DNA of 64,000 nt, taken from assembly GCA_911728455.2 (NCBI GenBank), contig OU452227.1:9705110-9769109 (forward strand), written 5' to 3'. The translations under genes and the position numbers were made by a program. Below the pieces are notes generated by a model, which saw only the letters and a list, made by a program, of their open reading frames with translations, did no database searches and had not been told where the DNA came from. Shown here in pieces: positions 57,601 through 64,000 of this stretch. The number at the start of each line of letters is the position of its first letter. The stretch's first letter is position 1. Source of the DNA: Marthasterias glacialis (taxonomy: Eukaryota > Echinodermata > Asteroidea > Forcipulatida > Asteriidae).

Positions 57601-60600
57601 GGGAAAGAGGGGCTGGGCTGGGCTGCGCTACACTGCATATTGTTTATCCTGCTGGTAATAGACCTTAATGCATTGACATCGTCCGGCCGCCATCTTAGAG
57701 GTGAATTCATGATGAACCAATGGAAATGCACAGATTTGTACGCGCGGCGCACAGGAATGGGCAGTGAACAGCCTCCTTTTGACCTCTAGGCGAGGGCGCC
57801 CTACTCAAATGACGTCATGTGCATAAGGTCTACTGTGTACCTAACTATACTAATGGTATACAACTTCTGTGTATGAATTTTAATAGGAGCTTGCCATGTC
57901 AAGGATAAATATTTGTATAACTTACTGATTTAGTATAAAGAGATAATTTTTTCAATAGAAACGCTTGTAATCTGGTGAGGTTTGCAGAGACACCATGTAT
58001 ATAAAACGCTCTATAAGTTTGTGGTTCTGAAAAGAAGCAGTGGTTTGACAAGTCGACAAAGAGGAGGGAGATACTTTACCTCTCCAGTCCCGATGCCGCT
58101 GCAACTGGAATCCTTTTTCCGTATTGATCTTTTTGGCTGATCTACCTTAAAGGGGCCGTGTCGACATGATTGTGGCTGTACATGGAAAGATGAACTCTCA
58201 CCCAGATACTGCACACACGCGCGCACTTGCGATCAAATCACAAAGGGTGCTGTCTTTGTCAAACAGTGATGTGACCGCTGGTGCGTACATGCGCGTAGTA
58301 ACTGGGTGATTCCGTTTACTGTTATAATCATGACCACAAAGCCCCTTTAACAATTTTTCATTCCCAACAAGGCACCATTATGGGATCATCCTACCCCCCA
58401 TAAAAAAAAATAAAAGATAATAATAACAATTAAAAATAAATTAAATTAAATTGAAAACAAATTTTAATAAAATATAAGAAATATTGATCATTTGGTACAG
58501 CTGTATCTCACCCCCGGGAAGAAGTAATCAATGTACTATCGGCTCCGTGTTCTTTCAAGAAAAACATGAAAATAATAATCCACAAGGTTTATTACCACAG
58601 TCAAATGCCTGCCTGCAGGGCTCGAAATTTACACTGGCCAGTAAACTCACTGTTGGACAAGTCTTGTGTTTTTCATTTGAATATAATACCTCTGTATATA
58701 ATATCTCTAAAAAATAACATTGAAATGTTGAATTTGAGTCTGATAAATATCTTTCAGTTCTGTTTGAGTATTGGAGTATAGCCACCCAAACGACAAAATT
58801 AGATCAATTTTCTCTTAGTGCTTGTTCAAATATTCTACATATTAATAAACTGTGTAAGGTAAGGTAAGGTAACTTTGAATTTATTTGCAACCGGTAAGGT
58901 TGGATTCACATACAATTTTCAAATCAACAGGATACATTGCATTATAAAAGGGCAAGATAAAAATTCAGCCAACAACAGCTATAACGTTGACAAAAAAAAA
59001 AACAAGGATTAAAACTGACCAAAGACCGGCCAAAACTTAAACAAAAAAAAAACGCACACACAATCAAAACAAGGAAACAACCAAACGATGACAGACGGAC
59101 ATCACGCGACCGAAACACCTAGACTCTGATTAACAAAAAAGCACACACCCGATGGCTTAAAAGATTTTGTCAATTTGATTCTGGTCTTGTAAAAAACAAT
59201 TCTGAAACACCAGATGCTAGTCAAATATAAAAGGTAGCCCTGTTATGGTCACATAGTGATAGATCGTGGTTTTGAGAAGAAAAAAAATTGTGGTGTAAAA
59301 AATCAAATTTTTTGATCAGTATGCCCTGATCACGAAGTAAAGCTGTGGCTCCACCATTCAAAGTTCCAAAATCTACTCGGATTTCTTCTTCTTCTTTACA
59401 GGAGGAGGTGTACCTTCAGACTACAAAGAGTCTGATTCAGAGTGTGGTGAAGGGGTACAATGGAACTGTCTTTGCATATGGAGCTACAGGTAAGGCTATC
59501 GAGTCATCCACTTCGTATTGTCAACACATTTTTTCCCATCTGGTCAGAAATGGGCCCAATTTCATAGAGCTGCTCAAGCACACAATAGTGCTCAACAATA
59601 AAGTAAGCAGGAAACCAGTCACAAAGTGTACATAATGACGTGGCATTTTGGCTGGTAACCTTAATATGGTTAGTTACTTTTTGCAGCTCTATGAAACAGC
59701 TGTGTAGCCATGGGGGCGGGGGGCCTGGGGCGTCACGTGCCCCAAAAACAGTTCCAGTGCCCCCCCCCCCATGTAAAAAATAAAGATACATGTAATTCAT
59801 TAAAAAAACATGGTACCTGCCCCCCCCCCCCCCCCCCCAATGATAAGGAATAGCAATGCCCCCTTAGAAATATCCTGGTTACGCAGCTGCTATGAAATTT
59901 GGCCAAGCTTTTAAGCAGAAAATATTAGTTAGATTTTCTGTTTAGTAAAAAAAGAGCAGAATGCCAGTCACAGATTGTACATGTGACACTGTGTTTTGGC
60001 TGGTAATCTTATTCTGGTTAGTGTCTTTTAGGGGGTGTTTTAGCAGCTCTATTTAGCCCTGTCGGGGAGTAGAAAGTAGGGTTGCTTCACAGAGGAAGGT
60101 TATCAGGGCCACATTTTAAGCTTTTAAAATATTGCTTAATACTTTTAATTTCTTATCTGAAACTGGCATGAACCAGTCAGTAACCATGTACATAATTTGT
60201 ATACAGTATTTGAACTCATTTTTGCTCAGCAGAAATTTTATCTGTGCTGAGCAAATTTTTGAACTGGTACCCAGGGCCCAATTTCATAAAGACGCTCAAG
60301 CAGACAGTAGTGCTTAACAATTTCTGCTGAGCAAAAATAAGAAGGAAACCAGTTGCAAACGGTACGCATATGACATGGCATTGTGGCTGGTAACCTTTTC
60401 CTGGTAAGCACGTAATTTTCTAACTTCTGAAATTGAGCCCCTGAGCTTTAATGTTGTGATGTGTTGCAAGTGACCAGTGGCCTTCTAACTTTGGCTTGAA
60501 GCCCCAGTTCAACATTGGTAAAGTGTTTGTAAATGCTTCCATTCGTGGCACAAATCAAAATGTATGTAATAAAACCAACCTGTAAAAATATCAACTCATT

Positions 60601-62625
60601 TTTGTTTTCATTAGCGAGAAAACAGTAAAAATGCATTCAGCATTTTTGTACGCATTCCTATAGGCAGAGTTATCGTTAGACGAAAACCAATTTTGGATCT
60701 TATTTCACTTATCATTTAAAAATGATAACACTTCAGGCAGAAATATTTCCAGGAAAGTTTTCTATCATCATTATCTTTATACCATGCAAGGTATGTGTTA
60801 ACCTGTGGAAAATTTGTTTTTCTTCTTATACCAATGTTGAGCTGAGGCTTTAATGGTGAAATAATCGAAGCATCATTTGCTACTCTGCTGCTGTATGATT
60901 TCTGGGCTCACTGCATGTAGGCTCTATTATTTGCCATCTTTAATGAGGATGGCCCATCCAACACCAACCTCGTCCCCATGGTTTACTCTGTAAACCCTGG
61001 GATGGAAACTCCTTACTTGGACCCTGATTGGACAACGACTTTACAATAGAAACAAATGTTAAACAGGCTATTAAATCTGGTACCGGGCAACGAGACTATG
61101 GTGAAGATGTGAATTTCGAAAAGCAGCCAGACTATTCTAATTTGCATACGTATCCAAAACTTTTGGATATGCAAATGATCAAATACCAGGGTGAGAGAGC
61201 GGTCAACCTCGTACTGCTCGACACACCTCGGGGACGAGGTTGATCCAACGCAGCTAATCACATGGGAACCATACTTAATATAAAAATTAAAACATCAACC
61301 AGACTTTGGCAGAATGAGGCATATATCTAAATTAATAAAAAAATGACAAGTCTTCACAGAAAATTAAATTTTATCAAATTGTGTTGTGATATTGTATATT
61401 TTATTTATTATATAAATTGAGGAATTTCAGTGTCTTTTTTTTTTCCCCGTCTGGAATCTGGAATTGGTTTTTGAATTGTGCTAACTTCTTCCTGTACAGG
61501 AGCTGGGAAAACCTACACGATGCTTGGCACAGACTATGAGCCCGGCATCATGGCCCGTGCTCTTAATGATTTATTTGAAACGATGAACGCAAGAAGTGAG
61601 GACTCCGTATACAAAGTCACCATGTCATATCTTGAGGTAAAAACTACTGTAGGAAAGAGAAAATATGACACAGCTCCAGGCCTGGAAATTCATCATTCAT
61701 TATTGAAAAGTGTTTAAGTTTCTGTTTTGTATAATATTTTTTGGCATAATATTGGCCATGACATGCTGGAATCTCGGACTTCCCTCCCATATGCTGAACA
61801 CAATGAAAAACAAGGGTGGCAGCCTATTGATCTCTCGTAATCCTTGTTTGAACAACCATAGGATGAAGGTCCTGAATTGGAAATTACACAATAACCTCCG
61901 GAAAAAGGGAGATTTTGAGCATGAATTCCAGTACCTTTAGTTCCATCTTTGCACAGGGCAAACAAAGCATAGCATGGTAGGTGCATTCCTGTGCACGCTA
62001 TACAATGGATTGTCCGGGGACTTGATTATAAGTAATCCGGTCAACTGACTGCAACAAAAAGGCAGGCATGGGATTTCTCAGGATTTTTCCTGATTTCAGG
62101 ATTTTCTCATCATCTCCTAGAGCCTTCAAATATTCTTGAAAGCAGACTTCACATTGTGTGCAACCCTGTAGTGTTGTATTTCTGGTAATGCACAGAGTCT
62201 GTAAACCTCCTGAATTATAAATATCTGAGAAGCTCCGGGTCTAGAATAAGGGGGAACCCAAAATCCCGAGCCATTTTCAGGAATTTTCTCATTCGTCAAA
62301 TCTCATCCCTGAAAACACTGGAAAAGGGATGGTCTGTAGTTGTTCTGGGCATTCATTAACTTCCACATAAATCAGCTTGGAATAGTTTGGCTGAAAAATA
62401 TGTCCTCTGGTGTCAAGTGGTTAAGCACTCTCTACTGGACTGCTTAAGTTGAACCTTTAATTATATTTTTTTGGCGGGTGATTTTTTGTCCAATTCCAGA
62501 TTTACAATGAGATGATTCGTGACTTGTTGAATCCTGCGTCAGGTTTTTTAGACCTGAGAGAAGATGCATCGGGAAATGTTCAAGTTGCTGGCATCTCTGA
62601 GGTCTCAACTGACTCAACTAAAGAG
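33575..62625 (+). CDS. KIF19: KIF19, kinesin-8 family motor, N-terminal motor domain (partial)
   Basis: Six exons: 33575-33625, 35697-35777, 47487-47597, 59402-59489, 61500-61636, 62500-62625. They give 198 codons, and the gene runs off the right edge. The start is the ATG at 33575, with an in-frame TAG at 33551-33553 and MESTKEKKNEWKDSQLT leading into VAVRIRPMTP. Motifs: DPMEDPDDILRANRSRE (residues about 50-66, a KIF19 hallmark), TKSLIQSVVKGYNGTVFAYG, Walker A GATGAGKT at 108-115, YTMLGTDYEPGIM, and IYNEMIRDLLNP. Switch I, switch II and the tail lie outside. Known of the family: a plus-end motor at ciliary tips that depolymerises microtubules and limits cilium length. The match to KIF19 is closer than to KIF18, which lacks the MEDPDDILR segment. 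Introns 2 and 3 are about 11.7 and 11.8 kb. Confidence 0.95.
34504..34698 (+). mobile_element. P3 MITE copy
   Basis: GACCCAATTTACCTGACGTC, ATCTTGGTTGCGCCATTTTG, GGCAACGCGGCGTTTACACG and GTGCAAGGGGTCAATAG. Confidence 0.75.
34975..35130 (+). repeat. CAGGCCTG-family repeat copy
   Basis: GCAGGCCTGATTGACTTCG at the left, CAAGGGCACCAAGGCAATTT inside and CCTCAGGCCTCTGATA at the right. Confidence 0.55.
35697..35777 (+). CDS. KIF19: KIF19 exon 2
   Basis: The acceptor is TTCTTGTAG and the donor GTAAGT; 27 codons, phase 0. It encodes VAVRIRPMTPGETEMGSSMI and AQAVDDN, the first beta strand of the motor with the (V/I)RxRP signature. Confidence 0.95.
35778..37680. other. KIF19 intron 2, first part
   Basis: AT-rich, with two purine/poly-G patches (35863-35882, 36290-36300). 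No exon or repeat family recognised. Confidence 0.45.
37686..38078 (-). mobile_element. SINE-A copy with body iii
   Basis: Head on the minus strand GTCATGGCCGAGCGGTCAAG, CTGGACTCAAGCTCTGGTGT and GGGTTCGAGTCCCGG; body CGTTGGTCCCGCGTG, TGTAATGCACGTAAAAGAAC and CACCTTGTAAACCATC; ends near ATATAAGACTCCGG. Confidence 0.8.
38345..38658 (+). repeat. GGGCCAGTAAACTCA family, copy 1
   Basis: CACAATTTACATTGGACTGC, GGGCCAGTAAACTCACGGCT and GTCTTGTGTTTTTCAATGG at the left; TTGAGCTACAAGCCCTG at the right. Relatives at 42745, 52626 (inverted) and 58617. Confidence 0.65.
39816..39992. repeat. Hairpin element with GGTCTTAAATGG, copy 2
   Basis: Left GATGACCAAGGTCTTAAATG and TTGTGATAAAG; right CTTTATCACA, GAGGTTTTAAATG and GCATTCATTC. 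Same plan as 7176-7339. Confidence 0.6.
40741..41380. other. KIF19 intron 2, middle
   Basis: A CCCC/CCTCCC-rich patch at 40765-40806, an AT-rich stretch, and the RFX-like GTAACCATGGAGAC at 41192-41205. No exon. Confidence 0.4.
41381..41736 (+). mobile_element. P2 palindromic MITE, copy 3
   Basis: The left end carries a C12 run replacing GCCCC, then AGCTCAACATTG; right end CCGATGTTGAGCTGGGGCTT. Centre GTTTTCGTCTCGATGAGAC. Confidence 0.8.
42745..43104 (+). repeat. GGGCCAGTAAACTCA family, copy 2
   Basis: GGGCACTGGACAGCAAGCCC, GCCAGTAAACTCACGACC at the left and TTGAACTACAAGCCCTACG at the right. Confidence 0.6.
43140..44690. other. KIF19 intron 2, nothing recognised
   Basis: AT-rich sequence; open frames up to 87 codons on both strands match nothing I know. 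One RFX-like GTTACCAGGGCGAC at 43575-43588. Confidence 0.4.
44692..44850. repeat. Tandem duplication, 77-bp unit
   Basis: Two units beginning TTTAATGCGTCCTTGT at 44692 and 44769, each with TGTGACTC and GTCTGTGTCA blocks. TGTGACTCG itself recurs inside each unit. Confidence 0.85.
44880..45246 (-). mobile_element. SINE-A copy with body v
   Basis: Head GTCGTGGCCAAGCGGTTAAG and GGGTTCGAATCCCGG on the minus strand; body ATGGGACATTAAGCCGTAG, GTAGTGCATGCAAAAGAACC and TTACCCCGGTGTTTCTGG. Same body as 62889-63174. Confidence 0.8.
46455..46790 (+). repeat. Repeat related in design to the GGGCCAGTAAACTCA family
   Basis: CAGGGCTCACCCTTAACACT, then GGGCTAGTAAACGCC and GGGCTACTAAAAAAAT, ending near AGCTCAAGTGCAAGGCCTG. 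Similar ends and internal phrase, but divergent. Confidence 0.4.
47487..47597 (+). CDS. KIF19: KIF19 exon 3
   Basis: The acceptor is CTCTTTTAG and the donor GTAGGT; 37 codons, phase 0. It encodes IVVLLDPMEDPDDILRANRS and RERHYAFDRAFGQHSSQ. It stands alone in the middle of about 23.6 kb of intron. Confidence 0.95.
47668..47932 (-). mobile_element. SINE-C copy 2
   Basis: Minus strand GTTGGCTTAGGTGTGTCTC (box A region) and GGACCCTGGTTCAAATCCC (box B). Tail contains AGAAAACTGACAATTTC and CTTCTCTACACAGG. Lies right after KIF19 exon 3. Confidence 0.6.
47960..48290. repeat. Repeat shared with the insert at 51672-51975
   Basis: GTCCTTTCTTTTGCAACATC, GGCAAAATGACTGGCGG and GGCAAAGAAATACGG parallel GACCTCTCTTTTGCCACGTC and GGACAAACTACGGGG at 51672. 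Confidence 0.45.
48900..49297. mobile_element. Two P1 palindromic elements side by side
   Basis: First about 48900-49085 (GCCTGATTTCATAAAGCTGT; TTGCTGGTAACCTACTTCTG), second about 49106-49297 (GGTTACCAGCCAAAAATCC; ends AGCTTTATGAAATTGGGCCC). Confidence 0.7.
49303..49558. mobile_element. P1b palindromic element, copy 2
   Basis: AAATTTCATATCGCTGAGTA at the left and GGCTCTGTGAAATTGGGCCC at the right; interior CCTACTGTAAGCATGGAAAG. Third palindrome in a row from 48900. Confidence 0.7.
49844..49990 (-). mobile_element. SINE-B copy 5
   Basis: Minus strand CGTGGGTTCAAATCCCAAC (box B), GGACTCGGGGAGAGTACTGAG-type tail and CACATCGGTGTATGGGTAA; box A is lost. Confidence 0.7.
51066..51365 (+). mobile_element. 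Non-LTR retrotransposon ORF2 C-terminus-like fragment
   Basis: The frame ends MTAAKLWNDLSTRLKPAETT-like sequence (KLWNDLSTRLKPAETTDQLK, then IMIKMHLFNCSF), the x-LWN-x-LP...F/LK-x-HLF pattern of LINE ORF2 ends. Isolated, no reverse transcriptase core. Confidence 0.45.
51596..52105 (+). mobile_element. P3 MITE copy interrupted by another repeat
   Basis: TGACCCAATTCACCTGGCGT and AATCTTGGTTGTGCTGTTTTG at the left; GTAGTGCGCATTGTAGGCGA, ACTTCCAAAATGGCAGACGG and GCTCAATAGG at the right. About 300 bp (51672-51975) is foreign. Confidence 0.7.
52626..53124 (-). repeat. GGGCCAGTAAACTCA family, copy 3, with nested hairpin
   Basis: Read on the minus strand it starts CAGGGCTCGAAATTTACACT and ends TTGAGCTACAAGCCCT. 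The nested hairpin at 52903-53020 interrupts it. Confidence 0.65.
52903..53020. repeat. Hairpin AATGGGAGACTTTTGAGACG
   Basis: AATGGGAGACTTTTGAGACG and GGGCGCCCCAGTAAC at the left pair with GTTACTGGGGCGCCC and CGTCTCAAAAGTCTCCCATT at the right. 118 bp, almost perfect arms. Confidence 0.88.
54106..54345 (+). mobile_element. LINE ORF2 C-terminus plus 3' tail
   Basis: Frame QTKTSCGERLFTSAAPSLWN and HLPDHIKLSPSLASFKTSLK, THSMKTA, stop; then GCGCATTATAAATGCTC and ATTATT-type tail. This is the classic end of a CR1/L2-like element, 5'-truncated. Confidence 0.75.
54943..55172 (+). mobile_element. SINE-A copy with body iii
   Basis: Head GTGTCGTGGCCGAGCTGTCA, GGACTCGAGCTCCGGTG and GGGTTCAAGTCCCGG; body CAGATGGGACGTAAAGCCGT and CGCCGCAGCACCTTGTAAAG. 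Confidence 0.85.
55473..55829 (+). mobile_element. P2 palindromic MITE, copy 4
   Basis: AAAGCCCCAGCTCAACATTG and ACCAATGTTAAGCTTGGGCTTT termini; interior CCTTACATGGTATAAAGAT and GGAATGCGTACAAAAAT. Confidence 0.82.
55917..56140 (+). mobile_element. tRNA-headed SINE related to SINE-C
   Basis: GTTGGCATAGTGATATCTTG (box A-like) and GGTTCGAATCCCGCTGTGG (box B), then GGGTTTTCAGTCCCCTCCTG and GTGGGTTTTCCGTAATG. Confidence 0.6.
56240..56577 (-). mobile_element. SINE-A copy with body iv
   Basis: Minus strand head (TCAAGTTCTGGTGGCTGAAT, GTGAGTTCAATTCCCGG); body shares CCCTGGGGAGCATACA and TATAAAGCGC with copy 882-1228. Confidence 0.7.
56935..57187 (-). mobile_element. SINE-C copy 3
   Basis: Minus strand GGTTGGCGTAGTGGTTTCTT (box A) and ACCCCGGTTCGAATCCTGC (box B), then GGATTGGGTTTTTCAGTCC. 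Best preserved head of the family. Confidence 0.75.
57659..57832. mobile_element. MITE-like element with TAGACCTTATGCA-type ends
   Basis: TAGACCTTAATGCATTGAC at the left; GACGTCATGTGCATAAGGTCTA-type sequence at the right (57811-57832). TGACCTCTAGGCGAGGGCGC inside. Confidence 0.55.
58617..59250 (+). repeat. GGGCCAGTAAACTCA family, copy 4, interrupted
   Basis: CAGGGCTCGAAATTTACACT and GGCCAGTAAACTCACTGTTG at the left; TCAATTTGATTCTGGTCTTG near 59168. An A-rich insert (about 58855-59160, opening with TAAGG repeats) splits it. Confidence 0.6.
59402..59489 (+). CDS. KIF19: KIF19 exon 4
   Basis: The acceptor is TTCTTTACAG and the donor GTAAGG. It encodes EEVYLQTTKSLIQSVVKGYN and GTVFAYGAT, and ends one base into the Gly codon of the Walker A motif. 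Confidence 0.95.
59552..59697. mobile_element. P1 palindromic element, copy
   Basis: GGGCCCAATTTCATAGAGCT at the left and GCAGCTCTATGAAAC at the right, TTTTGGCTGGTAACCTTAAT inside. Begins 62 bp after KIF19 exon 4. Confidence 0.8.
59755..59840. repeat. Poly-C tracts
   Basis: Runs of about 11 and 18 C at 59760-59770 and 59821-59838, separated by an A-rich spacer. Confidence 0.9.
59889..60050. mobile_element. P1 palindromic element, copy
   Basis: GCTATGAAATTTGGCCAAGC at the left, TTTTGGCTGGTAATCTTATT inside, TTTTAGCAGCTCTA at the right. Confidence 0.6.
60274..60440. mobile_element. P1 palindromic element, copy
   Basis: GGGCCCAATTTCATAAAGAC at the left, GTGGCTGGTAACCTTTTCC inside, CTGAAATTGAGCCC at the right. 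A further P1 scrap (TGCTCAGCAGAAATTTTATC) precedes it. Confidence 0.75.
60499..60852 (-). mobile_element. P2 palindromic MITE, copy 5
   Basis: AAGCCCCAGTTCAACATTGG at the left, ACCAATGTTGAGCTGAGGCTT at the right (60830-60850). Interior inverted relative to copy 1. Confidence 0.82.
60920..61260. repeat. Inverted repeat around AACCTCGTCCCC
   Basis: ATCCAACACCAACCTCGTCCC near 60957-60976 is mirrored by GGGGACGAGGTTGATCC near 61230-61246; CCAAAACTTTTGG (61155-61167) is a small perfect palindrome inside. Confidence 0.5.
61500..61636 (+). CDS. KIF19: KIF19 exon 5
   Basis: The acceptor is CCTGTACAG and the donor GTAAAA. It completes GATGAGKT and continues YTMLGTDYEPGIMARALNDL, then FETMNARSEDSVYKVTMSYL and E. 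The phosphate-binding Lys and Thr are residues 114 and 115. Confidence 0.96.
62500..62625 (+). CDS. KIF19: KIF19 exon 6
   Basis: The acceptor is AATTCCAG and the donor GTAAGT; 42 codons, phase 0. It encodes IYNEMIRDLLNPASGFLDLR, EDASGNVQVAGISEV and STDSTKE. E-x-YNE-x-x-xDLL is the kinesin alpha-2 region. Confidence 0.96.
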
Positions 62626-62888
62626 GTAAGTGCCACCACTCTCCCTCTCAATAGCAAAGTAAACAAAACCAACAACAATAAACAACAACAACAACTTAAA
62701 ACTAACCCTGGACAAAAACTTAAACAAGAACGAGACAAGCAACGATCAAAACAAGCATCTTCCTTACAAGAAACAAGAACCTCAAAAAACAGAAAATAAA
62801 ACTTGTACCAAAACATCAAAATTTGGACAGGATTGACCAATTTGGTATGATTTTTCTCATTACTAGTGACTAGTTTAACAAAAAATAG

Positions 62889-63174
62889 CCTGAGGAAACC
62901 TGTAGATAAGGATGCTTGCTATCTGAACCAGAAACCCCGGGGTAAATCCCTACTCTTTCACAATAAGTGTTTTGGGTTCTTTTACATGCACTACCCATCC
63001 TAGTACTCAGGACCTACTGCTTAATGTCCCATCCGAAGGACAAAGCAATTATGGTAAAGTGGCTTGCTCAAGGACACAAATGTCGCGACTGGCCAGGCCG
63101 GGATTCGAGCCCACATTCTGTAAACTACAGAACTTAAGTTTAGTGGACTAGGCCGCTCTGCCACGACACTCCAC
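62889..63174 (-). mobile_element. SINE-A copy with body v
   Basis: Minus strand GTCGTGGCAGAGCGGCCTAG and GGCTCGAATCCCGG head; ACCTGTAGATAAGGATGCTTG at the distal end as in 44880-45246 (ACCTGTAGATAAGGGTGCTTG). Confidence 0.78.
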
Positions 63175-63261
63175 AAGTTAATTATGACATCAATTAAAAT
63201 GTTTTGGGTACCTACTGCTACTTACAAGGTTCAACCGGCCTCTCATCACCGGGGAACGCTC

Positions 63262-63447
63262 GACGATCTAGGGGTTATGACATCTGCTCTAGAATGCGGG
63301 AGGTCTTGATTTTGAATCCCATCCAAGTAGTTTGTGATTTTTTTTCTGTATAGGACTTAGAAAGCACAATGTATAGAATGCTTATCACATATTGGTGTAA
63401 GGGTCAAACCATAAACATTATTCTTTATCCCCGATGAAATTTTTATA
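63262..63447 (+). mobile_element. SINE-B copy 6
   Basis: GGTTATGACATCTGCTCTAG and TTTTGAATCCCATCC head, GACTTAGAAAGCACAATG tail, ending AATATTATTC-like sequence (ACATTATTCTTTATCCCC). Confidence 0.7.
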
Positions 63448-64000
63448 TTATCTTAAAATGTATCATCATCATTGATAGACTGCAGCCGAGGCTTGCATCA
63501 GGCACAATGACAAATGCGCCACATGTCCTGTTCCATCGTCAGTGTCTTGAACTAAAAATGTATCAACATAAAAAAAACACCAAGTCAGCCTTAAAAAACT
63601 GCAGTGTAATTTTCACTGCAGTGTTTTAAGGCTTTTAAAATTTATGACACCATGCTTTCCGTTTATTGTTGTACACATTTAGCTAAAATATTGGACAGAT
63701 TTTTTCTATTGAGGGGCCATTCAGACAAATCTATGTTTGAAAAAAATGTTCAAAGGCAAAAAAAAATTAAAATACCCATCGACCTCTTCTAGATCGTTTG
63801 TCATGTCTTTGCTGTTCCATTGTCATCGGTCAGCCTTGTTTTGATAGCCAACCTCCGCTCCCGATGGGGAGATGGCGTGAATTTCCTCTTCTGTTTCAAC
63901 TACAAATTTACGTGCTGCCTAAGTCAGGAAATGCCATCGAAAAGTGCTGAGCCGGGAGAACATTGATCTAAAATATCTGCTTCGTGTGAGGCATAACTTT

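Larger units (their letters stand above)
62626..64000. other. KIF19 intron 6 (to window edge)
   Basis: An A-rich CAACAA/AAACAA-type stretch (62650-62800), then SINE-A and SINE-B copies, and a 40-bp phrase at the very end shared with 54880-54919. No further KIF19 exon was recognised. Confidence 0.5.

Overview
This is a window of an animal nuclear genome, not a microbial one. The genes are split into short exons with GT/AG splice sites and long, repeat-filled introns. The non-coding DNA is dense in tRNA-derived SINEs, palindromic MITE-like elements and non-LTR retrotransposon tails. The protein families and the style of the repeats suggest a marine deuterostome invertebrate, most likely an echinoderm (starfish-like). 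That placement is an inference.

Three protein-coding genes are supported. (1) Plus strand, about 2.9-23.3 kb: the 3' half of KATNIP (katanin-interacting protein, KIAA0556), 20 exons and about 849 codons ending in a stop codon at 23312-23314. The 5' half lies upstream of the window. It shows three successive copies of one module (TWGD..Y.GL.GLE, then LIDG.N.T...HMWL.P, then W-N-Y-N/S-K). (2) Minus strand, 29.4-27.9 kb: a complete two-coding-exon COX6B gene (84 aa, CX9C/CX10C cytochrome c oxidase subunit). (3) Plus strand, from 33575 to beyond the right edge: the first six coding exons (198 codons) of KIF19, a kinesin-8 family motor, reaching just past the Walker A and the IYNEMIRDLL segment. 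Two of its introns are almost 12 kb each. Between COX6B and KIF19 are a tRNA-Gln(CUG) gene on the minus strand and, 89 bp away on the plus strand, a degenerate tRNA-Arg(UCG)-like gene.

KATNIP and KIF19 both belong to ciliary and microtubule biology (KATNIP at the basal body and axoneme, KIF19 in control of cilium length). Their neighbourhood is therefore functionally suggestive, with a housekeeping respiratory gene between them.

The rest of the window is repeats: (a) SINE-A, a tRNA-Leu-like head joined to several different bodies (at least 12 copies); (b) SINE-B (at least 6) and SINE-C (at least 3), two other tRNA-headed families; (c) at least four families of palindromic or foldback elements plus about a dozen single long hairpins inside introns; (d) tandem repeats, including a 146-bp triplication inside a MITE and a roughly 117-bp minisatellite just after KATNIP; (e) an 800-bp C/T-rich tract that makes spurious proline-rich open frames. 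All repeat boundaries were read by eye and are approximate.
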